Numbered from the stretch's first letter, positions 43,715-54,148 are shown. The stretch is DNA of 64,000 bases from Lachnospiraceae bacterium (GCA_021628825.1 JAJXRY010000002.1:558001-622000); one strand, 5' to 3'. Numbers and translations: made by a program. The notes: a model not told the origin generated them from the sequence alone.

Positions 43715-46192
43715 ATGGTAAAGAAGACAACACCGGCAACGCTGATCTTTGACAAAGAAATGTTCAAAAAAAATGTCGTGTATAATGTGAAGACGTTATA
43801 CCGTAAGACATTGGAGGAGGCAACTCCTCAGCAGATCTTCCAGGCAGTTGCTTATACGGTAAAGGATACCGTGATTGACAACTGGCTGGAAACACAGAAG
43901 GAATATGAAAAGAAAGACCCGAAGACGGTTTATTACCTTTCCATGGAATTCCTGATGGGTCGTGCACTTGGCAACAACCTGATTAACCTTCAGGCATACA
44001 AGCAGGTAAAGGAAGCGTTGGAAGAACTGGGACTGGATCTGAATGTGATCGAGGATCAGGAGCCCGATGCAGCGCTTGGTAATGGTGGTCTTGGAAGACT
44101 GGCAGCATGCTTCCTGGATTCACTCGCAACCTTAGGCTATGCCGCATATGGCTGTGGAATCCGTTACCGTTATGGTATGTTCAAGCAGGAAATCAGAGAC
44201 GGCTATCAGGTCGAAGTACCGGATAACTGGTTAAAGGACGGCAATCCGTTCGAGCTGCGCAGACCGGAATATGCAAAGGAAGTTAAATTTGGCGGTTATG
44301 TCAATGTTCATGTAGATGAAAACGGTAGAAACAACTTTGTTCAGGAAGGCTATCAGAGTGTCCGTGCCATTCCTTATGATCTCCCGATCGTTGGATATGG
44401 CAACGGTATTGTAAATACCCTTCGTATCTGGGATGCAGAGCCGGTAGACTGCTTCCAGTTAGACTCTTTTGACAAGGGTGATTATCAGAAGGCCGTTGAG
44501 CAGGAAAACCTTGCAAGAAACATTGTTGAGGTTCTTTATCCGAATGATAACCATTATGCAGGTAAGGAGCTGCGTCTGAAACAGCAGTACTTCTTTATCT
44601 CCGCTTCCGTACAGGAGGCAGTTGCCAAATATATGCGTAAGCATGATGACATTCATAAATTCTACGTGAAGGTAACCTTCCAGTTGAATTATACCCATCC
44701 GACCGTTGCGATCGCAGAATTAATGAGAATTCTCATGGATGAATATTATCTTACCTGGGATGAAGCATGGGCAGTTACCACAAAGACCTGTGCATACACC
44801 AACCACACGATTATGTCTGAAGCTTTGGAAAAATGGCCAATCGAGCTGTTCTCCAGACTGCTTCCCAGAATTTATCAGATTATTGAAGAGATCAACCGCA
44901 GATTTGTGGAACAGATCCAGCAGAAGTATCCGAACAATCCGGAGAAGATCCGTAAAATGGCAATCATTTATGATGGTCAGGTGAAGATGGCACACCTTGC
45001 AATCGTTGCAGGTTATTCCGTAAACGGTGTTGCAAAGCTTCATACCGAGATCTTAGAGAAGCAGGAGCTGAAAGACTTCTACGAGATGATGCCTCAGAAG
45101 TTCAACAATAAGACGAACGGTATCAGCCAGAGAAGATTCCTTCTTCATGGAAACCCGCTGCTTGCAGACTGGGTAACCGCTCATGTGGGAAGCGACTGGA
45201 TCACCGATCTTCCGAAGATCAACAAGTTAAAGGTTTATGCAGATGATGAGAAGGCTCAGCAGGAGTTCATGAACATCAAGTATCAGAATAAGGTACGTCT
45301 GGCTCAGTACATCTTAGAGCACAACGGTATCGAAGTCGATCCCCGTTCCATCTTCGATGTACAGGTTAAGAGACTTCATGAGTACAAGAGACAGCTTCTT
45401 AACATTTTACATGTGATGTATTTATACAACCAGTTGAAGGATAATCCGGAGATGGATTTCTACCCGAGAACCTTCATCTTTGGTGCAAAGGCAGCAGCCG
45501 GATACTACAATGCAAAGATGACCATTAAGCTCATCAATTCCGTTGCAGATGTTGTAAACAACGATCCTGCCATCAACGGCAAAATCAAGGTAGTCTTCAT
45601 TGAAAACTATCGTGTATCCAACGCAGAGCTGATCTTCGCAGCAGCCGATGTTTCCGAGCAGATTTCTACAGCCAGCAAGGAAGCATCCGGTACCGGTAAC
45701 ATGAAGTTCATGTTAAATGGTGCGTTAACCATCGGAACCATGGATGGTGCGAACGTGGAAATCGTAGAAGAGGTTGGCAGGGAGAATGCATTTATCTTCG
45801 GTCTTTCCTCTGATGAGGTTATTAAGTACGAGAACTTCGGCGGATACGATCCGAACGAAATCTTCAACAATGATCCGGATGTGCGCAGAGTACTGATGCA
45901 GTTAATCAACGGTACCTACTCACCGAATGATCCGGACCGGTTCCGTACCCTGTATAACTCCCTGCTTAACACCTTAAGCACCGCGAAGGCAGATACCTAC
46001 TTCATTCTGAAGGACTTCCGTTCTTATGCAGATGCACAGAAGCAGGTAGAAAAGGCATACCGCGATGAGAAGGGCTGGGCAAAGAGTGCGATCCTCAACG
46101 TTGCATGCAGCGGTAAGTTCACATCCGACAGAACCATTCAGGAATATGTGGATGATATCTGGCATTTGGATAAGGTGGTATTACCGAAATAA
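43715..46192 (+). CDS. glgP: Glycogen/maltodextrin phosphorylase
   Basis: GT35 phosphorylase that releases glucose 1-phosphate from alpha-1,4-glucans. Intact, 825 residues, the normal length. Landmarks: EDQEPDAALGNGGLGRLAACFLDS in parts, RYGMFKQ, NHTIMSEALEKWP, NGISQRRFLLHGNP, VKRLHEYKRQLLNILH and the pyridoxal phosphate Lys in SGTGNMKFMLNGALTIGTMD. ATG 43715 follows GGAGG. Monocistronic, ended by a clear terminator. Confidence 0.97.
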   Translation: MVKKTTPATLIFDKEMFKKNVVYNVKTLYRKTLEEATPQQIFQAVAYTVKDTVIDNWLETQKEYEKKDPKTVYYLSMEFLMGRALGNNLINLQAYKQVKEALEELGLDLNVIEDQEPDAALGNGGLGRLAACFLDSLATLGYAAYGCGIRYRYGMFKQEIRDGYQVEVPDNWLKDGNPFELRRPEYAKEVKFGGYVNVHVDENGRNNFVQEGYQSVRAIPYDLPIVGYGNGIVNTLRIWDAEPVDCFQLDSFDKGDYQKAVEQENLARNIVEVLYPNDNHYAGKELRLKQQYFFISASVQEAVAKYMRKHDDIHKFYVKVTFQLNYTHPTVAIAELMRILMDEYYLTWDEAWAVTTKTCAYTNHTIMSEALEKWPIELFSRLLPRIYQIIEEINRRFVEQIQQKYPNNPEKIRKMAIIYDGQVKMAHLAIVAGYSVNGVAKLHTEILEKQELKDFYEMMPQKFNNKTNGISQRRFLLHGNPLLADWVTAHVGSDWITDLPKINKLKVYADDEKAQQEFMNIKYQNKVRLAQYILEHNGIEVDPRSIFDVQVKRLHEYKRQLLNILHVMYLYNQLKDNPEMDFYPRTFIFGAKAAAGYYNAKMTIKLINSVADVVNNDPAINGKIKVVFIENYRVSNAELIFAAADVSEQISTASKEASGTGNMKFMLNGALTIGTMDGANVEIVEEVGRENAFIFGLSSDEVIKYENFGGYDPNEIFNNDPDVRRVLMQLINGTYSPNDPDRFRTLYNSLLNTLSTAKADTYFILKDFRSYADAQKQVEKAYRDEKGWAKSAILNVACSGKFTSDRTIQEYVDDIWHLDKVVLPK

Positions 46193-46216
46193 ATAGTTAT
46201 TAATTTTCTTTAAGAG

Positions 46217-46249
46217 AGTCCCCATTGGTGAAACCGACGGGGACTTTTT
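46217..46249 (+). terminator. Terminator of glgP
   Basis: AGTCCCC (46217-46223) pairs with GGGGACT (46239-46245), then TTTTG. Confidence 0.88.
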
Positions 46250-46344
46250 GTAACAGTTTAGCCGTGCAGAAATGATGGTGTAAGATGACCGTGGGAGCCT
46301 GCTTACTAAGGGCATCTTATGAATGGGAAAGGCTGAACTGTTAC
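46250..46344 (-). repeat. 95-bp inverted-repeat element, family A, complete copy
   Basis: Terminal inverted repeats GTAACAGTTTAGCC (46250-46263) and GGCTGAACTGTTAC (46331-46344), 13 of 14 bases matching. The core (on minus strand) TTAGTAAGCAGGCTCCCACGG-TCATC equals that at 17654-17675. It abuts the glgP terminator. No coding capacity. Confidence 0.78.
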
Positions 46345-46450
46345 GATTTATAAAAGAAAATTCGGATAGAATATACAATGTGTTTTTGATATAATATAAT
46401 AAATGGAAAAAAAGACCAAATCCCGTACTGGTTGTAAAGGAGGGTTACTT

Positions 46451-47927
46451 ATGTTAAAGGATTTTTGTGAAAGCGGAGAAACCGCAGGATGAGGAATTGA
46501 AGCAGCGAATCAGGGAAGCCGGAGAGAAGCTGGCAGGCCAGCAGAATCAGATCAAAGAACATAAGATTCCGGTACTTGTCCTGATGGAGGGCTGGGGAAC
46601 CGCAGGCAAAGGAAGTCTGATCGGAGAAGTGATTAAGTATCTGGATCCCAGATTTTTTTCAAGGTGGCTGCGATGAATGTCCCGACGGAAGAGGAGAAGA
46701 GAAAACCGTTCCTTTACCGGTATTTTTCAGAAGATTCCCGAAGCCGGGAAGTTCATGTTTTTTTAGATACCGGCTGGATGGATGAGATTACCCGTCAGCG
46801 TCTTAACAGTGAAATGGATGATAAAGTATATGAACAGCGGCTTGAGAGTGTCCGCAATTTTTGAACGGCAGCTTACGGATAATGGTTATGTGGTATTGAA
46901 GTTTTTCTGTCATATCAGCGAAAAGGAGCAGAAAAAACGGATTCATGAATTAGAGGGAAGCATCGACACGAAGTGGCGGATCGGAGCCTATGATGAGTGG
47001 CAGAACAAGCACTATGAGAAGTGTCTGAAGGTCTATGACCGCTATATGGAAGAGACGAATCAGTCCTCTGCGCCGTGGTATGTGGTAGACGGTAAGTCAC
47101 GCAAATGGGCGGAATTGCAGATATTGGAGACACTGACACAGGCGATTGATGTGGCACTGCAGAACCGCGGTCAGGCCGTACCGATCCTGCAGAACCGCTT
47201 TATCCTTAAAAAGATGCCGCTTCTTAAGGAAATTCCGTTGGATAAGACCATGACGGACGAAGAATATAAGAAAGAATTAAAGAAGCTGCAGCATCAGCTC
47301 CGGGATCTGCACAATCGTCTATACCGGAAAAAGGTGCCGGTCATCATTGCATATGAAGGCTGGGATGCGGCAGGAAAGGGTGGAAATATCAAGCGGATCA
47401 CGGAAGCACTCGATCCGAGAGGCTATGAGGTCTGCCCGATTGCCAGTCCGGAGCCGCATGAGAAGGCGAGACATTATCTGTGGAGATTCTGGACACGGCT
47501 TCCCAAGGATGGGCATATTGCGATTTTTGACCGGACCTGGTACGGTCGTGTGATGGTAGAGCGTCTGGAAGGCTTTTGCAGTGAAAATGACTGGAAGCGC
47601 GCCTATAATGAAATGAATGAGTTCGAGAAGGAGCTTCACGACTGGGGCGCAGTCATCATCAAATTCTGGGTGCAGATTGATAAGGATACCCAGCTGGAGC
47701 GGTTCAACGACCGTCAGAACACACCGGAAAAGCAGTGGAAGATTACGGAGGAGGACTGGAGAAACCGTGAGAAATGGGATCAGTACGAGGTGGCAGTCAA
47801 TGAGATGATCCAGAAGACGAGTACGACCTTTGCACCATGGCACGTTCTGGAATCTGTGGATAAGAAGTACGCAAGAATCAAGGCACTGCGTATTGTGGTG
47901 GAAGAGCTGGAGAGAGCGTTGAAGTAA
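46451..47927 (+). CDS. pap: Polyphosphate:AMP phosphotransferase, two PPK2 domains (frame breaks)
   Basis: Transfers phosphate from polyphosphate to AMP. About 490 residues with two tandem PPK2 domains. The first has VLMEGWGTAGKGSLIGEV (the Asp usual in GxDxxGKG is replaced) and the second YEGWDAAGKGGNIKRITE with WRFWTRLPKDG, IFDRTWYGRVMVERL and RFNDRQNTPEKQWKIT. The N-terminal domain may be structural, as known for this family. Breaks are in T runs near 46465, 46650 and 46858. ATG 46451 follows GGAGGG. Confidence 0.9.
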
Positions 47928-48099
47928 TAAGGAGCATCTGGTGAACTGTCAGAAGCATAAACTATTGTTTTGACAGAAACAGAATAGAAGAAAATGAAAC
48001 AGAAAAACAGCTGGAAGAAATGCAGATAGAACAATATAGAAATAGAAGAAATACACACAGCAGACATGGAAACAGTATAACAAAAATGGCAGGAGTAAA

Positions 48100-48546
48100 T
48101 TGGCAGAAATGAAAATGACAGAAGAGGAACAGACAGAAGAGGAACAGCATATAGATCTTCGGAAGATCCAGGAAATATTTGCAAAGGACCGTTTCGCAAC
48201 AGAAAACGGTGCAGTCATTGAAGAAATAGGGGAGCATTATGCGAAGTGCAGTATTGAACTGACGGAACGACATTTTAATGCAGCAGGCGGTGTGATGGGC
48301 GGTGTGCACTTCATGCTGGCAGACTTTGCGTTTGCAGTTGCAACGAACTGGAATGGAATGGGCGTGGTGTCCTTAAGCTCCACGATCAGTTATCTGGGTG
48401 CCGTGAAAGGAAGGAAACTGATCGCGGAGGCGGAATGTGTCAAGGAAGGCCGGACTACCGTATATTACCGGATGGATGTTACAGATGACTTTGGAAACCA
48501 GATTGCAGAAGTCGGAATTAACGGGTTCCGGAAAATTGCACAGTAA
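48100..48546 (+). CDS. PaaI-like hotdog-fold thioesterase
   Basis: Small acyl-CoA thioesterase of 148 residues. HFNAAGGVMGGVHFMLADFAFAVA is the PaaI signature (Asn...GG..HGG...LAD.A); SSTISYLGAV and GRKLIAEAECVKEGRTTVYYR form the hotdog strands. TTG 48100 lies four bases after AGGAG; ATG 48109 is the alternative. Substrate unknown. Confidence 0.88.
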   Translation: MAEMKMTEEEQTEEEQHIDLRKIQEIFAKDRFATENGAVIEEIGEHYAKCSIELTERHFNAAGGVMGGVHFMLADFAFAVATNWNGMGVVSLSSTISYLGAVKGRKLIAEAECVKEGRTTVYYRMDVTDDFGNQIAEVGINGFRKIAQ

Positions 48547-48760
48547 CCGAACACCTTATGGATTTTGAGGGAAATACAAAATCAGTTGTCTTGTGACGGC
48601 AGATTATGTATAATCTATTTCATGGGAACTACAATGAGGTAAAAGTAATGCAGACGAAAAGAACTGCGACAGTCTGAAATGCATTTACCGTAAAGTATTA
48701 TATGGATCACGCATGAAGCTCCGGACAGAGAGCAGATCATGCCATTACAGGAGGAAAGAA

Positions 48761-51049
48761 ATGGTATCTTTATTGGAAGGTGGCGCTTACCTGCTTCACG
48801 GAACCGAAATCATTCCCGATTCACCGGAAGCGGCAGCACAGATCAAGGCAAAGACAGGCAAAGAGATTTCCAAAGAGCAGGTGAAGAAGGAAACGATCGC
48901 ATATGGAATTCTTGAAAATCACAATACGTCAGGAAATATGGATAAGCTGAAGATTAAGTTCGACAAGCTGACCAGCCACGACATTACATTTGTTGGAATT
49001 ATTCAGACTGCACGTGCCTCAGGGCTTGAGAAGTTCCCGATACCATATGTTCTTACCAACTGTCATAATTCCCTTTGTGCAGTAGGAGGAACCATTAACG
49101 AGGATGACCACATGTTTGGTCTTACCTGTGCCAAAAAGTACGGCGGCGTTTATGTACCGCCTCATCAGGCCGTTATTCATCAGTTCGCGAGAGAAATGCT
49201 TGCAGGCGGCGGAAGAATGATCCTTGGATCCGATTCCCATACCCGTTACGGAGCGCTCGGAACCATGGCAATGGGTGAAGGTGGACCGGAGCTTGTAAAA
49301 CAGCTTTTGAACCAGACCTATGATATCAATATGCCGGGAGTGGTTGGGGTTTATCTGACCGGAGAGCCGGTGAAGGGTGTTGGACCCCAGGACGTGGCAC
49401 TTGCGATTATCGGAGCTGTTTTTGCCAACGGCTATGTAAAGAATAAAGTTATGGAATTTGTCGGCCCCGGTGTTTCATCCTTAAGCGCTGATTTCCGTAT
49501 CGGAATTGATGTCATGACGACAGAGACAACCTGCCTTTCTTCCATTTGGAGAACCGATGATACCATTAAGGAATTTTATGAGATTCATGGAAGAACAGAG
49601 GATTATAAAGAATTAAATCCGGGTGAAGTAACCTATTACGATGGAATGATTACGATCGATCTTGCAGACATCAGGCCGATGATTGCAATGCCGTTCCATC
49701 CAAGCAATACCTACACGATTGAAGAGCTGAACGCAAATCTTCAGGATATATTGAATGATGTAGAGAAGCGTGCAGCAGTTTCCCTCGACAATGCCGTACC
49801 TTATACCTTAAAGGATAAGGTCGTAAACGGTAAATTTATGGTGGATCAGGGAATCATCGCCGGATGTGCCGGTGGCGGCTTTGAAAATATCTGCGCAGCG
49901 GCAGATATTATGAGAGGCTCCTACATAGGATCTGATGAATTTACATTAAGTGTATATCCTGCGTCCATGCCGGTTTATATGGAACTGATTAAGAACGGAT
50001 GTGCAGCAGCCTTGCTGGAGACCGGAGCCGTGTTAAAGACTGCATTCTGCGGACCCTGCTTTGGTGCAGGCGATACTCCTGCAAACAATGCATTCAGCAT
50101 CCGTCATTCGACAAGAAACTTCCCGAACCGTGAGGGCTCGAAGTTACAGAACGGACAGATTGCATCGGTAGCCCTGATGGATGCCAGATCCATTGCCGCA
50201 ACGGCAGCAAATAAGGGTGTTCTTACTCCGGCAACGGATTTTGACGGAACGATTGGCAAGTACAAGTATCATTTTGATTCCAATATTTATGCAAACAGAG
50301 TGTTTGACTCCAAGGGCGTGGCTGATCCCGGTGTAGAGATCCACTTTGGACCCAATATCAAGGACTGGCCGGAGATGACCGCACTTCCGGAAAACCTCGT
50401 TCTTCGTGTCGTATCCGAGATCCACGATCCGGTTACCACGACAGACGAACTCATTCCTTCCGGAGAAACCTCTTCATACCGTTCTAATCCGTTAGGACTT
50501 GCGGAATTTACGCTTTCCCGTAAGGATCCTGCTTATGTGGGACTTGCCAAGGATATTCAGGTAGCACAGAAAGCATTAATGGAAGGAAAATGTGCCGCAG
50601 AGGTGAAGCCGGAATTAAAGCCGGTAATCCAGACGATCAAGAAGTCTTATCCGGATGTGAACCACAGCAATATCGGCTTCGGCTCTACTATCTTTGCGGT
50701 AAAGCCGGGAGACGGATCGGCAAGAGAACAGGCAGCTTCCTGCCAAAAGGTACTTGGCGGCTGGGCCAACATTGCAAATGAATATGCAACCAAGCGTTAC
50801 CGTTCCAACCTCATCAACTGGGGTATGTTACCGTTCCTGATCGAAGAAGGCGAGCTTCCGTTCCAGAATCTCGATTACCTGTTCTTCCCGGGAATCCGCA
50901 CCGCCGTTGAAACAAAGGCAGACACGATCAAAGCCTACAAGGTTGCCGAGGACGGACTCCACGAATTCACACTCCGTCTTGGAGAACTTACAGACGAAGA
51001 ACGCCAGATTATCCTGAAAGGATGTCTGATTAACTACAACAGGATCTAG
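48761..51049 (+). CDS. Aconitase-superfamily hydratase
   Basis: Iron-sulfur (de)hydratase of 762 residues. Landmarks: YVLTNCHNSLCAVGG, MILGSDSHTRYGALGTMAMGEGG, PEL..QLLNQTYD, CAGGGFENICAAADIMRG, AFCGPCFGAGDTPANNAFSI with the CxxC cluster ligands, and a C-terminal swivel domain (YRSNLINWGMLPFLIEEG). It is annotated in related Firmicutes as a hydratase or aconitate hydratase; the substrate (citrate or another tricarboxylate) is not certain. ATG 48761 follows AGGAGG. Intact. Confidence 0.88.
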   Translation: MVSLLEGGAYLLHGTEIIPDSPEAAAQIKAKTGKEISKEQVKKETIAYGILENHNTSGNMDKLKIKFDKLTSHDITFVGIIQTARASGLEKFPIPYVLTNCHNSLCAVGGTINEDDHMFGLTCAKKYGGVYVPPHQAVIHQFAREMLAGGGRMILGSDSHTRYGALGTMAMGEGGPELVKQLLNQTYDINMPGVVGVYLTGEPVKGVGPQDVALAIIGAVFANGYVKNKVMEFVGPGVSSLSADFRIGIDVMTTETTCLSSIWRTDDTIKEFYEIHGRTEDYKELNPGEVTYYDGMITIDLADIRPMIAMPFHPSNTYTIEELNANLQDILNDVEKRAAVSLDNAVPYTLKDKVVNGKFMVDQGIIAGCAGGGFENICAAADIMRGSYIGSDEFTLSVYPASMPVYMELIKNGCAAALLETGAVLKTAFCGPCFGAGDTPANNAFSIRHSTRNFPNREGSKLQNGQIASVALMDARSIAATAANKGVLTPATDFDGTIGKYKYHFDSNIYANRVFDSKGVADPGVEIHFGPNIKDWPEMTALPENLVLRVVSEIHDPVTTTDELIPSGETSSYRSNPLGLAEFTLSRKDPAYVGLAKDIQVAQKALMEGKCAAEVKPELKPVIQTIKKSYPDVNHSNIGFGSTIFAVKPGDGSAREQAASCQKVLGGWANIANEYATKRYRSNLINWGMLPFLIEEGELPFQNLDYLFFPGIRTAVETKADTIKAYKVAEDGLHEFTLRLGELTDEERQIILKGCLINYNRI

Positions 51050-51071
51050 CTACAAGCCCTGTAAAATGAAG

Positions 51072-51117
51072 GAGCAACACATCGAAAGCTTGCTTTCTGA
51101 TGTGCTGCTCTTTTATT
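51072..51117 (+). terminator. Terminator of hydratase gene
   Basis: GAGCAACACATC (51072-51083) pairs with GATGTGCTGCTC (51099-51110, one G-U), then TTTTATT. Two further small hairpins follow: TTCGGC-GCCA-GCCGAA (51121-51136) and GAGCCC-GGCA-GGGCTC (51142-51157). Confidence 0.85.
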
Positions 51118-51202
51118 TTATTCGGCGCCAGCCGAACCACGAGAGCCCGGCAGGGCTCGAGTCGGACGGGGCTTGTAAAAATCATATGGTCTGCAGGTCC
51201 TA

Positions 51203-51252
51203 TTGTGATTTTTGGAATATCTATGTTATTATTTTTGGTGTACACACCAAAA
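51203..51252 (+). promoter_or_regulatory. Promoter and TetR operator, copy 1
   Basis: TTGTGA (51203-51208), 18-base spacer, TATTAT (51227-51232). The operator follows directly: TTTTGGTG-TACA-CACCAAAA (51233-51252), an 8-bp inverted repeat over the expected start site. The same arrangement recurs at 54455-54502. The position suggests autorepression by the TetR gene just downstream. Confidence 0.78.
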
Positions 51253-51271
51253 TGAAAAAGGAGTGATTCCT

Positions 51272-51998
51272 ATCGCACTTACAAGTGTCAGCCTTCCGGC
51301 AAAAACGTATTCTGACAGTCTGTGTCCGGCTTTTTTTCTGGAAAAAGGGCTACAAGAAAAACAACATTGGCTGAAATTATTGAAAAAGCGGATGTTTCCT
51401 ACAGTTCCTTTCAGAACATTTTCCGGGCAAAGGATGGTGTTTTAAATGAACTGGTAGAGTTCATGTTCAGCAGTCAGTTTGGCGCAGCAAGACGGATTAC
51501 GGGAGAGAAGCTGCCACCCGTATATGTTTATGCGGTAGAGACGGCAATCCAGATCACGCTGACGGAGCTCAATGAGAATCTGAGGGAGATCTATCTGGAG
51601 GCTTATACGCAGAAAGAGGCATCGGAATATATTTTCCGGGAAACAGCGAAGGAGCTGCAACGGATTTTCGGATCCTACCTGCCGGGTTTTTAGCAGTCGT
51701 GATTTTTTTATGATATGGAAATCGGATCTGCAAGCATGATGCGTGGCTATATGGCATATCCTTGTGATGAAGAACTGACACTGGAGAAGAAACTGCGGTT
51801 ATTCCTTATGATGAGTTTGAAGGTGTACAACGTTCCGGAGTACGAGACGGAACAGATTGTTCAGTTTGTGGGGAGACTGGATATCCGATCGATTTCCGAA
51901 CAGGTCATGCAGGAGCTGTTCAGGGAACTGGCAATGCACTTTGAATTTTCTCTTGCCGGGCTTGAACCAGGAAAGAAAGAGGAAAAACAAATTTGTGA
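51272..51998 (+). CDS. TetR family transcriptional regulator (frame breaks, ATC at start position)
   Basis: After repair about 240 residues. N-terminal helix-turn-helix KTTLAEIIEKADVSYSSFQN-IFRAKDGVLNELVEFMF, then a ligand/dimer domain ending AMHFEFSLAGLE. The N-terminal residues ALTSVSLPAKT are preceded by ATC (51272-51274) nine bases after AAAAGGAG, where an ATG is expected. This may be a base error or a true lesion. Breaks lie near 51340, 51358, 51690 and 51985. By comparison with the 54522-54716 copy, the real stop is TGA 51996-51998. The secreted-protein gene starts 17 bases on. Confidence 0.78.
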
Positions 51999-52014
51999 AG
52001 AGGAGAGAAACAGA

Positions 52015-52888
52015 ATGAAGGATAGAACAAAGATAAGAACAGGAAAAAGAATTATGGCAGTCCTGCTGTCATTTGTGATGGTATTTGGAATCTTTTTCGG
52101 GGATGAAGCTGGATGCAGAGGCGAGAGAGGGAAAAAGTATACAAAATTGAAGACTTAAAGGATGGCACGGTTCTTTATAACGGGGATGTTATAGAGGTTC
52201 CGCAGACATTGTATACTGAAAAGGTTTTCATAATTTGGTATGGTAATGGCAGTAGGAAGATAACAGAAAAAACAACGCATAAAGAACCGGATGGTAAGAT
52301 ACGATATAGATATGTATTACCGATTTTTGAACATAGAGGGTAAATTTTTATAATACATTTTTGGTAAACTGGGGAAAGGAGGCGGCTTCTTGGTACAATA
52401 ATTCAGCAATTTGCGTAATACTTAGCCAGACCACCTTTGAAGAAGAGAATGCAGAGACTCCTGCGCCTGTAATCTCCGATTCCCACACCTGCAACTTCCA
52501 ATGGGTAACCACCATTGATCCGGAAGTTGGAATGGATGGTCTGGAGGAATATAAGTGTGTTGAGTGTGGAGCCGTACAGGAATCTCACCCGATCCCGGCA
52601 AGCGTGGCAGCAGTCAAGGACTTTTACGGAAAGGTGAAGGATGCTCCGGCAAATGGAACGGTCACTTATGATGCCGGAAAGCTTTATACCATCAGTGATT
52701 ATCTGTTAAAGAAGATGTCTGAGAGAAGTGATGTGGCCGTGACGGTTAATTTCGAATATCAGAATGCAAAGTATGAACTGATCTTCCCGGCAGGAACAGA
52801 TTACACGCCTGTTTTAACGGACGAAGAGACCATGTACGGATACTTTGGTGTAGCTGCGAAGCTTGGACTTACGGTTGTGGCGAAGTAG
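52015..52888 (+). CDS. Secreted protein with conserved Cys-type C-terminal domain, paralogue A (frame breaks)
   Basis: First of three tandem paralogues. Signal peptide: KIRTGKRIMAVLLSF then VMVFGIFFG and, after repair, MKLDAEA. Middle module (about 110 residues, VYKIEDLKDGTVLYNGD onward) is unrelated to those of B and C. The C-terminal domain of about 130 residues carries HTCNFQWVTTIDPEVG, GLEEYKCVECGAVQ (C, CxxC), PASVAAVKDFYGKVKD, YTISDYLLKKMSER, VNFEYQNAKYEL, FPAGTDYTPVL and YGYFGVAAKLGLTVVAK. Breaks near 52100, 52131 and 52340. Probably translationally coupled to the TetR gene. Function unknown. Confidence 0.75.
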
Positions 52889-53099
52889 TTAGCCGGAAAA
52901 ATGTATTGACGTTATATCTTTTAGTAACGGTTCCGGCATTTATTGGTTTTGGCAGGTAGTGCATGTTACTCCTTTTTGTAATTCATGTCGATTTTTTTGT
53001 AGTTCATGTAAGTTCGTCCAAATTTAAGAAGAAATCGTGTAGAATTACAGATGTTGAAATATGAAAAGTACATATTAAATATATGGGAGGACGGAAAAT

Positions 53100-54053
53100 A
53101 TGAAGAGCAGTACAATGAGAATTGGAAAAAGAATCATGGCAGTGATGCTGTCGTTGATGATGGTGGCAGGTATATTTGCCGGAATGAAGCTGGATGTGAG
53201 GGCGGCGATTAATTATGTCTTTGATGTGACGGATCCAAAGCAAATAGAGATCGCAAAGACAAAAAAACATATCAACCGGGTGATTGTTTTGAATTTGCGA
53301 ATATTACCATTCCGGATAATAATACGTACAGCTTTGAACAACGTTATGATTTTTATGCTGGTAGTAAATATCTTGAAAGTAAACATGAAAAGTTAAATGA
53401 CTCTTCTTCGGGAAAAGATAGGCGGTATACTTATGCTTTTTTCTTTTCAGATGCAGACGCTATGGGTTATTCAAATGCAAGTATTGAATATCATTTGCAG
53501 AGTACTGACTTGCCAATTAAACCGCTTGGAGAGGGTGGAAAACAAGTTATCACTACGGTTTTTAAAGTCACTGTTTCTGGTATTGATATTCCAGTTTCTT
53601 CCGAAGACGTGGTTGCACCATCCCACGAACGTAACTTTGCACCATCCCACGAATGTAATTTCCAATGGGTAACAACCATAGACCCGACAATAGGAGCAGA
53701 CGGACTGGAAGAATATAAGTGTGTTGGGTGTGGAGCGGTACGGGAATCTCATCCGATTCCGGCAAGTGTTGCAGCAGTCAAGGACTTTTACGGAAAGGTG
53801 AAGGATACTCCGGCAAATGGAACCGTTACCTATGATTCCGGAAAACTTTATACCATCAGTGATTGTCTGTTAAAGAAGATGTCCGAGAGAAGTGATGTGA
53901 CAATAACCGTCAACTTCGAGTATCAGAATGCGAAATATGAACTGACCTTCCCGGCAGGAACAGATTTTACTCCTGTTCTGACGGATGAAGAAACTCATGT
54001 ACGGGTACTTTGGTGTAGCTGCGAAGCTTGGACTTACCGTGGTTGCCAAATAA
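53100..54053 (+). CDS. Secreted protein paralogue B (frame breaks)
   Basis: Second paralogue, ATG 53100 after GGGAGGACGG. Signal peptide MRIGKRIMAVMLSLMMVAGI, FAGMKLDVRA. The middle module (YVFDVTDPKQIEIAKTKK, then FEFANITIPDNNTYSFEQRY) differs from A and C. A 24-bp direct duplication at about 53624-53671 doubles APSHE(R/C)NF just before the C-terminal domain; the first copy has Arg in place of Cys. The domain then matches A and C (YKCVGCGAVRESHPIPASVA). Breaks near 53262, 53390 and 53993; repaired, it ends VVAK with TAA 54051-54053. Confidence 0.75.
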
Positions 54054-54102
54054 GGATATTTTTAAATTAGAACCTATCAAAAGGGATTAATAAAGAATAA
54101 TA

Positions 54103-54148
54103 GAAAGCTGCATTTCTGCCATATGGATGGAAATGTAGCTTTTTGTTT
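54103..54148 (+). terminator. Terminator of paralogue B
   Basis: AAAGCTGCATTTC...GAAATGTAGCTTT with CCATATGG near the apex, then TTTGTTT. A near-identical hairpin follows paralogue C (55690-55733), so the duplicated block includes its terminator. Confidence 0.8.

Noticed and set aside
51121..51157. Two small hairpins after the hydratase terminator as a riboswitch
   Set aside because: They are simple six-pair stems with no conserved aptamer pattern and lie upstream of the TetR promoter.
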